Source: Hexactinellida sp. DTS-2022
Taxonomy: Eukaryota; Porifera; Hexactinellida
Reading direction: 5' to 3'
Length of the DNA: 64,000 nt
Assembly: GCA_028753945.1 (NCBI GenBank)
Contig: JAPNXP010000002.1
Location: forward strand, 5,208,001-5,272,000
Shown here: piece after piece, positions 55,916-64,000 of the stretch
Layout of the letters: each line of letters starts with the position of its first letter
How positions within the stretch are numbered: position 1 is the stretch's first letter
Position numbers and translations under genes: made by a program
The notes under the pieces: model-generated
Databases searched by the model: none
Told to the model about the DNA's origin: nothing
What the model saw: only the letters and a program-made list of their open reading frames with translations

Positions 55916-57061
55916 CGCCAAGTCATCAACGCCCAAGGTGTGAAGAAGCATTTGTTAATTGGTCCGAGTCACAAGGAACGGTAGATAAATTTGAAGTTTG
56001 TTTCTATCTTAAACCATCTTGAGTTTGATGCCATTCATTCATTATGTATTGATAATAAATTATATTATTAGTTATTTATATTAGCATTGTTATCCACGGT
56101 TGAGTTGAATTAAGTCAACAAATTCCTTAAATTATATTATTTTATTTAATCCATTGTATGGTAAATTAAATAGAAGCCAGCTGCAATTTATAAGTTAAAT
56201 CAATTTAATTATCGCAAGTTGAATCAATAGAGTAAGATTTAACAAGTTAAATCAATATAATTATTACAAGTTGAAACAATGGAATTAGATTGGGTGTCCC
56301 TTATAGGGAAAAAATCGGAAATTTCGCTCCAAAAAACAACTTAAATTAATTTTTTTGTTGTACCAAACACTGCCGAAGGACCATAACTGACGTTTGTATA
56401 TGGTTTTGAGCCACGTCCACGCGTATTTTCAGAGTTATGATCTATTTTGCACAGCGTATCACTGGTTTCTACACTTTGGACTATTATCAGTACTGTATTC
56501 CTCAACAATGGTAAGATCGGTGGTATCATTACTCTATTCTAGCAATCAATGACGAAAATAAACAACAATTGATCAAAAAAAAATCGAAAAAAGTGAAAAT
56601 CTAAACATTTATGGTCAATAATCTCATTCGAGGGTACGTTTTCTTGTCCATTTTCTATCTCAGGCACCCGAGCAGCTAGAATCAACATCTACGTCTCAAA
56701 ATGCTAGCAATACCCAACTTCCTATACGTACATAATACATTTTGGGAGCCTAATACCCTCCGTTTTCAAAATGATCCCTATATGGGCATGTAATGTGCCC
56801 AATTTTGATGACACAGCAAAATTTATTTCAACGAAAGTATAAACTCTAGAGTTTAGCTCTAACCATCTATTCACATCAATATCCTACTACAAACTCATTG
56901 GAAGTACAAATGAGACTCATAACCAAATGGTCACTCTTCTATAAATTTACATACCCATATATGGTGGTGTCATTTCAGAACTGAAACCATGAACTTTGAA
57001 ATTAAATAATAAGCTAGAGCTTAGTTCCAACTTCCTAGTAACATCAATAATCCATTTTAAG

Positions 57062-57333
57062 TTAGATGGTATAGTTATCGAATACTACTTCGTAAATTTA
57101 ATCGTGCGGGGATTCTTTACGGTCTTGCTCTCAATAAAATATAAATGCCGGTGTTTGGGGGCTAATGTCACGGAGTGTGACGAAATCAAGATAGGTTAAG
57201 AGCTAAAAAAATTTCTACAAGTTCTATACCACTAACATATAAAAAACATAGATTGAATAAGCAAAAAACACCAAACTTCTACTAATAAGAAAGAAACAAT
57301 CTCAAAATAAAAAAAACAATCAAAAAACCTTAC
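57062..57333. other. Intron 5' part of the split gene
   Basis: AT-rich. It follows the GTAAGG donor of exon 1. Confidence 0.4.
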
Positions 57334-57415
57334 CTTTAGGCGCTCTCCCCTTCATATTCGTTGATGGAATTTCGAAATCCGATGTTTGTTGGTCTTTGAC
57401 TGGAAAGATTAGGCC

Positions 57416-57423
57416 TTTATATA
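57416..57423 (-). promoter_or_regulatory. TATA box of the minus-strand split gene
   Basis: Reads TATATAAA on the minus strand (CTATATAAAGG context), 60 bp upstream of the ATG at 57355, giving room for a start site about 30 bp downstream and a short leader. Supported by position only. Confidence 0.45.
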
Positions 57424-57701
57424 GTTGAATTGAGCTAGAGAACATTCTAGAACAATTCGAAACTAAGTAAGATGCCTGACACTGCCTATGTTATATTGAA
57501 TAGATGCACATAACTGCATATTAAAAGAATCCATACCTAGACAAAACAATTTCATATTCACTTGAATGAATAAATTATTCGCTATTTTTATCCAGATGAA
57601 GTTCTGAGGTTACTTAGAAGTATTCAGAGAATCTATAGACATGTTTTGTAGTGATTTATCAGTCTCCTATAAGGGATACCCTTTTTAAACATTTAATTTA
57701 G

Positions 57702-58015
57702 ATAATGCTGATGAGGAAAAACTTTCATTAAATCTCATTTATGTTCCATGCATCTTTGATAGTAATTGGTGGATTGGTATGGTTGAAGAGCTATCTGAAG
57801 ATCAATTAGATGCAGAAATTAAATTGATGCAGTTCAATCCAGGATTTAAAACCTTCAGATGGCCCACTAAGGATGTCAAATGTTGGATTCCTTGCAACAA
57901 TATCTTGACTAAGATAAAGACACCATCACCATTATCCGAAAATAGTCGTCAATATAAAATTACGAAAGAGGAGTTAAGTGTAATTCTCAAGAAATGGAAA
58001 AATTGGACGAGCTAA
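57702..58015 (+). CDS. Last exon of an uncharacterised element-type protein (WWIG/FRWP domain)
   Basis: Acceptor 'aacatttaatttag' at 57701; the exon starts in phase 1 and runs to TAA at 58015. It encodes IYVPCIFDSNWWIGMVEEL followed by FKTFRWPTKDVKCWIP and SRQYKITKEEL. I recall this arrangement (Trp-Trp-Ile-Gly, then F.WP...D.CW.P) as the C-terminus of a large, multi-copy, uncharacterised protein family in invertebrates whose central part is present, on the other strand, at 59203-60075. A polyadenylation signal AATAAA lies at 58081-58086. Upstream exons on the plus strand were not found; between 57424 and 57700 nothing is coding. Confidence 0.55.
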
Positions 58016-58108
58016 TGATAAAAATTGAGAATTAAGTAATTGTGTTTACAAATGTATATTGTATGTTTTTTGTTACAGTAAATAAATCCAGTTGAGATTG
58101 GTGTAAAA

Positions 58109-58850
58109 TGATTTCAAACTGGCCCACTACATAGTAGTCGGCACAATAATATAACATAACTAAAACAGTTTACAAATATACAAAAGAAAAATGTTGTCAA
58201 AAATTTATCAGTACCGTAGTTTACTCGAATAGCCCGAGTGATTATTAATCTTTAGCCTTCCTATAGAGCAGTGTTTCTCAACGTGATCGATATCGCCCCC
58301 TAGGGGCAATATGAGAGTCGAGCGGGGCGATAAAATGGTCAGGGGCGATTGGGGGGTGATAAGACTGTAAGGGGGCGGTAGGGGGGCGATGTACTTTGTG
58401 TTGATTTACTTTAGCTCGAATCTAGAAATTTACATGTTCATTTCGTCTATTCTTGACCTAATTCAATCCCAATCTGAAAAAACCTGTATTGGGGACCATC
58501 AAGGGCCTCGATACTGGGGGTTCTTCGACCCCCCGAAGTCAATACATTCATGCGAGAGCCTCATTTCTCTCCCCAATATTTTGTGCGTCTCATGTATTTA
58601 TCTCCCTTAAAATCAATGAAATATTGTAGTCTTAAAATTATTTAGTTATACTCAATGCATTTGATTTCAACTTCTCTCCTAAATTTTTTTCTCGCTCGCT
58701 CCGCTCGCTCGTTTATAAAATCCTGATATTCTTATGCGTATTAGAGGGTAAATCAATTTGTAATTTTATATAACTAAAAATCCCTGTGCTTCGCCCCCCG
58801 ACCCAAACTGCTTTTTACTGTGCCGACTATACTATAGTATAGTGGCCCAG
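58109..58850. mobile_element. MITE with GGCCCACTA..TAGTCGGCACA ends
   Basis: Left 'ctggcccactacatagtagt' + 'cggcaca' and right complement 'tgtgccgactatactatagt' + 'atagtggcccag'; each end holds a short internal palindrome. A hAT-like start 'cagtgtttctcaacgtgatc' with G-rich sequence is nested from 58269. A lone end of this family is at 60446-60477. No duplication could be fixed. Confidence 0.65.
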
Positions 58851-59202
58851 TATTAGAATCACTGCCTTTATTATTATTATTATTTTTTTCTCCGCAGACG
58901 GTGCCCTGGCCTGAGCTTTATAGTTGATGGGCTGAAACTTGGCATGTAGGTGCGATGGGACCGTCTAATTTGCACCTGGGGTTACGATCTTTGATTAACA
59001 AATTTTTGACACATCTTTAACACCTTTCAAAATTTGTCTGGTCCATAACACAAAATGTGTTTTACTAAACCCCCAAATTTTATTTCACATTTGGATTCAC
59101 CATAAAATTCTGCGTCTGATGGGAGAAGAAAACTTTCAATAAAGAGTTTTATTTCTGCCATAAATGGGGGTTGAAATTTCTTTGTTTACTCACACTTCAG
59201 TT
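58851..59202. repeat. Repeat related to 27266-27430, then spacer
   Basis: 'cactgcc', an (ATT)n run and 'ttgcacctggggttacgatc' as in the 27266 copy, here with an extra 'ccgcagacggtgccctggcc' block. 59000-59202 shows nothing further. Confidence 0.5.
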
Positions 59203-60075
59203 TCAGTATAAAGGAGAATCATCCTGCTCACTTGTTAGCATAATCTCGAGAATTGAAAAACCAATTGGTTTTAATCGAAGGTAACTTCTTGTTCCTGGTA
59301 TTCCCTTAGCATAGGAATATCTTCTTCGTAAATTAGCTCGTATCTCACTGATTTCTTCCTTAGAAATGTAAAAGAATGTGATGTTGCTAAAATGTTGTTT
59401 GTAAAAAATATACATTCTTTAGGATGTAGAATTTGGTTATGGTTGAATCGTTTTAGACTTTCTATCGCTGTAATACGTTAGATATTACCTCCAATACCAT
59501 CACATGGAGACTTTCCAAGTGCAGTTGCGAAAAAATTCCACTCTGCATCAAACTCAAAGTCATGTTTATGCAAACATAAATTTGCAAGATTTTATTTATT
59601 CTTGTATTGTGCTGCGCGTCCATCGGAAAAGAACTAAATTTTGGAGACATTGGGGGGAATTATTTTATTATAGTCCAGAAATATTTTTTGAATTCAGATA
59701 AACCATAGAGACATCATGGCGCAATTCATCTGAAATAAAGCAGAATGATTTATGCCTATTTATCCCATTATCATCAAAATATTTTACAATTGGGTGGAGA
59801 GTCGCTTGTTCCTTAGACCAATGATAACTTTGGACTTCATCTTGTACAACAAATGTATAGTTTTCTGGGAAGTCGCCCAAAAAAATAATGCAAGTATTAT
59901 CAATATTCTCATTTCTCTTTTTAAGATAGTTTGATTGTGCTTTGGCAACAATTGAGTTTACAACCATATCAATTAATTCATGAATAGAAGCTAAATCAGA
60001 TAGGAGTGTAGTCCGATCTGTCGCTACCCATTGTTGAAAAATTAATCCGATTCTGAATGATTTTCAAGAGAATCA
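59203..60075 (-). pseudogene. Decayed copy of the DFPENYTFVVQDE protein family
   Basis: Reading down from 60075: LIFQQWVATDRTTL, then IIFLGDFPENYTFVVQDE, VQSYHWSKEQATLHPI and SFCFISDELRHDVSMVY (open to 59668), then in shifted frames FSDGRAAQYKNK, DAEWNFFATALGKSPCDGIG (about 59500-59625) and finally ISKEEISEIRANLRRRY .. KGIPGTRSYLRL (to 59203). At least two frameshifts and one stop. I recall these motifs in this order from a multi-copy invertebrate family of unknown function; the conserved acidic positions (GDF, SDG, DG) are compatible with an RNase H-like DDE enzyme, but that is inference. The matching C-terminal domain lies on the opposite strand at 57702-58015. Confidence 0.65.
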
Positions 60076-60838
60076 TACAAATAATTGCTAAGATTGTCTA
60101 TACTTGGACATCTCTCACACATAAATATTGAATATTTTGAATTAGAGAGTGTAAGTATACATAAACGAAACGTTTAGTTCAAGTTTCTCGGGAAATTAAT
60201 TGAAAATACCTGTGTATCATGCATTGTCGACTTTCTGTTAAACATACAACGTATTTCATCAGGTCTATATATTTTCTTTTATCTGAAGAGCATCAACTAG
60301 TAACTTAACATTTTGATGAATAATGCATACACACACAGAATGGGTCTCACTTGAACCGGGTAAGATACACCATTTTGGGCGTAAAGCGCAAAATTTTGAG
60401 AAGCCGATCTTAACCTAAATATTTTCCAACAGTTTAATCTTAATAAGAATAGAACTGGGCCACTATAATATAGTATAGTCGGCACAGTAAAAAAAAGAGA
60501 ACATTTAAATTCAGTAGGAGCAATCATTTTTGTTTATATTGCTTTCTTCCAACACTAACAAAATCATTTTAGCCAAAAATATTTATAAATATAATGATAG
60601 GGTCTGATCCAGGGGGAAGGGTGGCTTGGGTGAATAACCAGCCACCCACACTTTGAAATTAGTATAACATAATTCAAAATGTAGGAATTAATATTTTTAA
60701 TTATTGTCAGGTATGTGACAGAATTAATTAAATTTAACTCTGTTTTTCAGTTATTTCCATACCAAATTCTATTTTGTTGTGCTGGGGGGAATTATAGCAA
60801 AAATATAGCTTAGGGGGGGAATATCCTGACTTTTTTGG
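60076..60838. other. Intergenic with one MITE end
   Basis: 'gggccactataatatagtat' + 'agtcggcacag' at 60450-60482 is a single end of the 58109 family. Otherwise AT-rich, no gene. Confidence 0.4.
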
Positions 60839-60857
60839 AAAAGATTGGGAACCACTG
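60839..60857. repeat. Isolated hAT MITE end
   Basis: 'aaaagattgggaaccactg' is the 3' end of a CAGTGGTTCCCAA-type hAT MITE, the same end type as at 26545-26560. G-rich sequence precedes it; the left end was not found. Confidence 0.55.
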
Positions 60858-60904
60858 CGTTAGAGCTTAGTTCTCAGCGTGTTCACATCTATATATCATA
60901 GATC

Positions 60905-61335
60905 TATACTACGTACAACACAAAGCAATAAACCAAAAAGAAAATGTCTCCATCTATTATACTTTTATCTTTTGTTGGTTTCAAAATTTGGCTAATATAA
61001 ATCTCCCATAGGGCGATTTCCAAAAATGGTGGTCGGTATTAAGGGGTAGTTTGGGAATGCGGCCATCAACATTTGTTATCAAAATCAATATTTAAAGATT
61101 ATAAGCGTACGGAGTTGGTAGTCGGTTTACATTTTTGAATTATTACTCCGAATTTCACATACATATATGATAGAAAACATTAAAGTATATCGAAACTGAA
61201 AACGTAATCGAATTATCTCCTATAAATTCGATTTTATGGGGCGTGCAGTTTTATGGTAATACCAAAGTCCGATAGGGGGATTTCTTCTGACTCAACTTGA
61301 TAAGTGTGTGGTTTGCAAGATCGTTATTTGCTAAA
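60905..61335. repeat. Interspersed repeat X, second copy
   Basis: 60905-61140 matches 9965-10205 in direct orientation; 61140-61320 matches 10395-10570 inverted. The copy therefore contains an inversion relative to the first. Confidence 0.7.
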
Positions 61336-61337
61336 TA

Positions 61338-61515
61338 CACTGACCGGCCAAAAGTATTTGAACAGCAATAATTTGTATTTATACAATCAAGCTTTTGGAA
61401 GCAAAATAACAATGATAGATTCATCAACACTGCTATTAACTTGAAACGATATTTAAAGTATATTAAAACAGCAAAATCTTTGAATTTACATTTATATGGA
61501 GGTGTTAAACTCATT
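61338..61515. mobile_element. Tc1/mariner-type fragment
   Basis: Starts 'cactgaccggccaaaagtat' after TA (61336-61337), a recognisable Tc1-type end, and continues with the sequence found inverted at 4465-4641. No transposase. Confidence 0.65.
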
Positions 61516-61834
61516 GACTATATAATTAGCTAATTAAATATATAATTTCTGATCATCAAGATTTAATGAGAATATACAAGAACTGATTTCAGATTTGAAT
61601 TCCACATGGTCGAATTACTCTGGTACATAATTTCAAATGATTATGTTCATTTTCTACTGAAATACAGTCACGATTCCAATTGTGCCACTTGTGCCACAAG
61701 TGGAACGTTGCAGATACACTTGTGCCACTTGATCAATTATGACTAAAATTACGTGAATTCAAAGTATTTGTAATGTATAACTATAGCAATATATTTATAT
61801 TCATTTCAGAGTAGTTTGAACAACCGTTAAGGTT
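61516..61834. other. Spacer with a short duplication
   Basis: 'ttgtgccacttgtgccacaa' and a second 'acacttgtgccacttgat' form a small local repeat at 61680-61732. No gene. Confidence 0.45.
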
Positions 61835-62345
61835 AAAATACCCCAGGTGAATGAAAGTTCATGTACTAATTTGTAATTGTGAGAAATGGATACCTATACG
61901 ATACAAAGCAACAAACCAAAAAGAAAATCTCTCTATCTATTATACTAAATAAATTTTGAAACCGACAAAAATAAAAAAAATCTTTTGTAGGTTTCAAAAT
62001 TTTGCTGATACAAATCTCCCATAGGGCGATTTCCAAAAGTGGTGGTGGATATTAAGCGGTATTTTGGCAATGCGGCCATAAATGTTTGTTATCAGAATCA
62101 ATATTGAAAGATTATAAGTGTACGGAGTTGGTACTCGGTTTACATTCATGAATTATGACTCAGAACGTTTTTTCAAACATTTTATTCAATATTGCACAAA
62201 GATATGATCTTTTTATTCATTTTTTGTGTCCAAAAGGTCACACCTTTTTATATTTAGGTCAAATAAAAATTGTAAACCGGCCACCAACCGCCCATAACGA
62301 AGATCTATCCGATATATCGCACATAATATGTACACTAACTTGCCA
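61835..62345. repeat. Interspersed repeat X, third copy
   Basis: Matches 9865-10385 in direct orientation, including 'taccccaggtgaatgaaa', 'acaaatctcccatagggcga' and 'gatatatcgcacataatatg'. It ends where 'tacactaacttgccaaagta' (a second Tc1-like end) begins. Confidence 0.7.
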
Positions 62346-62679
62346 AAGTATTTGAACAATTGGAATTTTATTGCAGACACAATAGTCGTCTGGTAACTTA
62401 TTAATGCCGATCTTGGTATCAAATTTGTAACAAGATCTGTGGGAATTACACCACTACTCGGATCGGCAGCGGCCGCTACAGTGTTGAGTTACCCCAATGC
62501 CGCGCTGAGTTGCACCAAGATCTGAACCTTGAAAGAAACCCTGCCCTACATCACATTATTAACCATTTGTAAATTAAATAGACGGGCTGTCACATTGGTA
62601 TAAAACTAAACCCCTAGAGCATAACTTAATATCAGGTTGATTATATTACAGGAATACATAAAGGAATATTTAGGTTGCC
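62346..62679. other. Spacer
   Basis: Contains a GC-rich patch, 'ggatcggcagcggccgctac' at about 62460-62480. No gene. Confidence 0.4.
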
Positions 62680-64000
62680 GCTAGTGACCCACGTAACAGT
62701 AATACTACTGTTTCAGAGTAGGGAGGTGCCCAGGGTTTATTTAGGCGCCTAGTCGGCACATTCAGGTGCCATCCAGGGTTGGTTTAGCTTCAAAAGTACT
62801 TGCAATATGGTTCAATTTGGTGCCAAGTGCTGTCCAGCATTCTTGCCCAGAAAGTCCACTTTAGTTTGACTCTAATTGTCCAAATTTCTCTAATATACTC
62901 CCACACATCAACAGCCCCTAACGCCAGGTGCCCGAGGAGACTGTTCCCGTGGGTATAATGTTTGACTTAGACCACTTTGATTTGACTCAATTTTTGCTTA
63001 ATTCTATAATATAGATTCACACCTCAACAGACACTAGCGGCATGGAGGTGGGGAGGACGGTCCACTTACTATTATTGCATGTCGTAGTCCACTTTAGTTT
63101 GACTCTAATTATGATTATTTCTCTATTATAGACTCACACCTCTACAGACACTATCGGCCATGAGGTGGGGAGGACTGTCCACATAGTATTATTGCTTGAC
63201 TATAATTGTCCAAATTTCTTTAATATACTCCAACATATCAATAGCGACGCCAGGTGCCCGAAGAGACTGTGCTCATAGGAATATTGTTTGACGTAAGTCC
63301 ACTTGGTTTTGATTCAATTTATGCTTATTTCTCTAATATAGACAAACACCTCTACAGACACTAGCGGCCTGGAGTTGGGGAGGACTGTTCCCTTATGTAT
63401 ATTGTTTGACGTGTCCACTTTGTTTAAACTCTAATTATTCATATTTGTCGAATATATACCCACACTTCCACAGTCCCCAACACCAAGTACCGAAGAGAAT
63501 GTGCTCGTAGGAATATTGTTTGACGTAGTCCACTTTGTTTTGAATCAATTTATGCATATTTCTCTAATATAGAGTCACACCTCAACAGACACTAGAGTCC
63601 AGAAGGAGGGGAGAACTGTCCACTTAGTATTATTGCTTGTCGTAGTCCACTTTAGTTTGACTCTAATTGTCCAAATTTCTCTAATATACACCCACACATC
63701 AATAGCCCTAACGCCAGGTGCCCGTGTTGACTGTTGAAGTAGGTATATTGTTTGAGGTGTCGACTTTGTTTAACTATAATTTATTGGAATTTGTCTATAT
63801 ATAACCACACTTCTACAGCCCCTTACGCCAGGTGCCCGAGGAGACTGTTCCCGTAGGTATATAGTTTGACTTAGACAACGTGGATTTGAATCAATTTATG
63901 CTTATTTCTCTAATATAGATTCACACCTCTAGAGGCACTATCGGCCATGAGGTGGGGACGACTGTCCACATAGTATTATTGCTTGTCTTAGTCCACTTTA
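62680..64000. repeat. About 115 bp satellite array, continuing past the window
   Basis: Units recur about every 115 bp from roughly 62800 (anchors at 62903, 63020, 63128, 63233, 63350, 63460, 63575, 63690, 63805, 63920). Two unit types mix: one with 'aacgccaggtgcccgaggag' and one with 'acagacactagcggc' + 'atggaggtggggagga'. Each has 'tttgac..agtccacttt' and 'ctaatata' anchors. Degenerate units lead in from 62700. Confidence 0.9.

Larger units (their letters stand above)
54268..57061. mobile_element. Foldback element with about 570 bp inverted arms
   Basis: The left arm, 54268 to about 55090 (including a 260 bp MITE), pairs with the right arm, about 56497-57061. Shared blocks from outside inward are 'aaatggattattgat', 'gacaccaccatatat', 'gggatattgatgtgaataga', 'tggttagagc', 'tgcccatata', 'gtaccctcgaat' and 'aggaatacagta'. 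No transposase frame; the centre (55100-56490) is filled by smaller repeats. Termini are approximate and no clear duplication was found. The 82-codon frame at 54870 lies in the arm and is not conserved on the right. Confidence 0.8.
50421..57355 (-). pseudogene. Spliced gene of unknown function split by nested insertions
   Basis: Exon 1, 57355-57334, encodes MKGRAPK and ends at donor AAAG|GTAAGG; a TATA box lies 60 bp upstream of the ATG. The intron runs to acceptor GATTTCAG|AGACCC at 53771. Exon 2 starts at 53770 in matching phase (ETRYRQTIYANKLIERL), is broken at 53651 by a hAT transposon, resumes at 51151 and reaches TAA at 51084-51082 with TAG at 51078-51076. The same frame then continues (KFVQRWVKIRVF), is interrupted by a TTAA element (50741-51034) and goes on from 50740 to 50421 (KKYSGENVSKMINQLESIG .. 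KINDFSGVKLHPKT). So one ancestral exon held all pieces and now has two stops and two insertions. The intron contains the foldback element 54268-57061. I recognise no domain; residues after NQLESIG look helical and basic. It could itself be an element gene. Confidence 0.55.

Overview
This 64 kb window is AT-rich eukaryotic DNA that is almost entirely transposable-element sequence. The superfamilies present (hAT, RAG1/Transib-like, pogo/mariner-like, TTAA-target piggyBac-like MITEs, a Ty3/Ginger-like integrase), the short GT..AG introns and the dense MITE nesting point to an invertebrate animal. I cannot name the species. No rRNA, tRNA, CRISPR or prokaryotic gene organisation was seen.

Layout. 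1-5.5 kb: arm of a foldback family, the C-terminal half of a spliced Ty3/Ginger-like integrase, two abutting TTAA MITEs, and a fragmentary spliced gene with a CPIDNFLT motif. 6.5-15.4 kb: a chain of MITEs (hAT, TTAA and TA-target types), a GC-rich minisatellite and a decayed hAT with remnants of a ZMYM/TTF-type transposase. 17.5-18.8 kb: the N-terminal half of the integrase on the minus strand, with an 87 bp intron and a MITE inside the coding sequence. 20.1-20.6 kb: a 27 bp coding-type minisatellite. 21.3-26.6 kb: three nested elements, a hAT with transposase (ACCACAAG target duplication) inside a hAT MITE inside a pogo-like MITE. 26.6 kb: an unidentified first exon. 27.6-30.9 kb: a divergent hAT-like transposon with unusually long, about 330 bp terminal repeats and an 8 bp duplication.

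37.2-40.3 kb holds the most striking object: a complete RAG1-like (Transib/RAGL class) transposon with CACAGTG-type termini, a 5 bp GTAAA duplication and a minus-strand transposase that keeps the RAG1 catalytic triad, the zinc-binding residues and a C-terminal cysteine/histidine tail. It carries one nonsense codon and one apparent frameshift. No RAG2-like partner is visible.

40.7-46 kb: an NPKDT-repeat exon, an 85 bp and a 250 bp tandem repeat, an OTU-protease gene remnant and a 17-copy 80 bp array that begins at the OTU start codon. 46.9-50.1 kb: a second ZMYM/TTF-type hAT remnant, TTAA MITEs and an array of TGACCT motifs. 50.4-57.4 kb: a minus-strand spliced gene of unknown function taken apart by insertions: an apparently intact hAT (51160-53643), a TTAA element and, in its intron, a 2.8 kb foldback element that itself contains MITEs. 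57.7-60.1 kb: pieces of an uncharacterised multi-copy protein family on both strands. 62.7 kb to the end: a roughly 115 bp satellite array running off the window.

The genes do not form a pathway. They are transposases and element-carried proteins plus a few possible host exons. The target-site duplications let the order of insertion be read directly.
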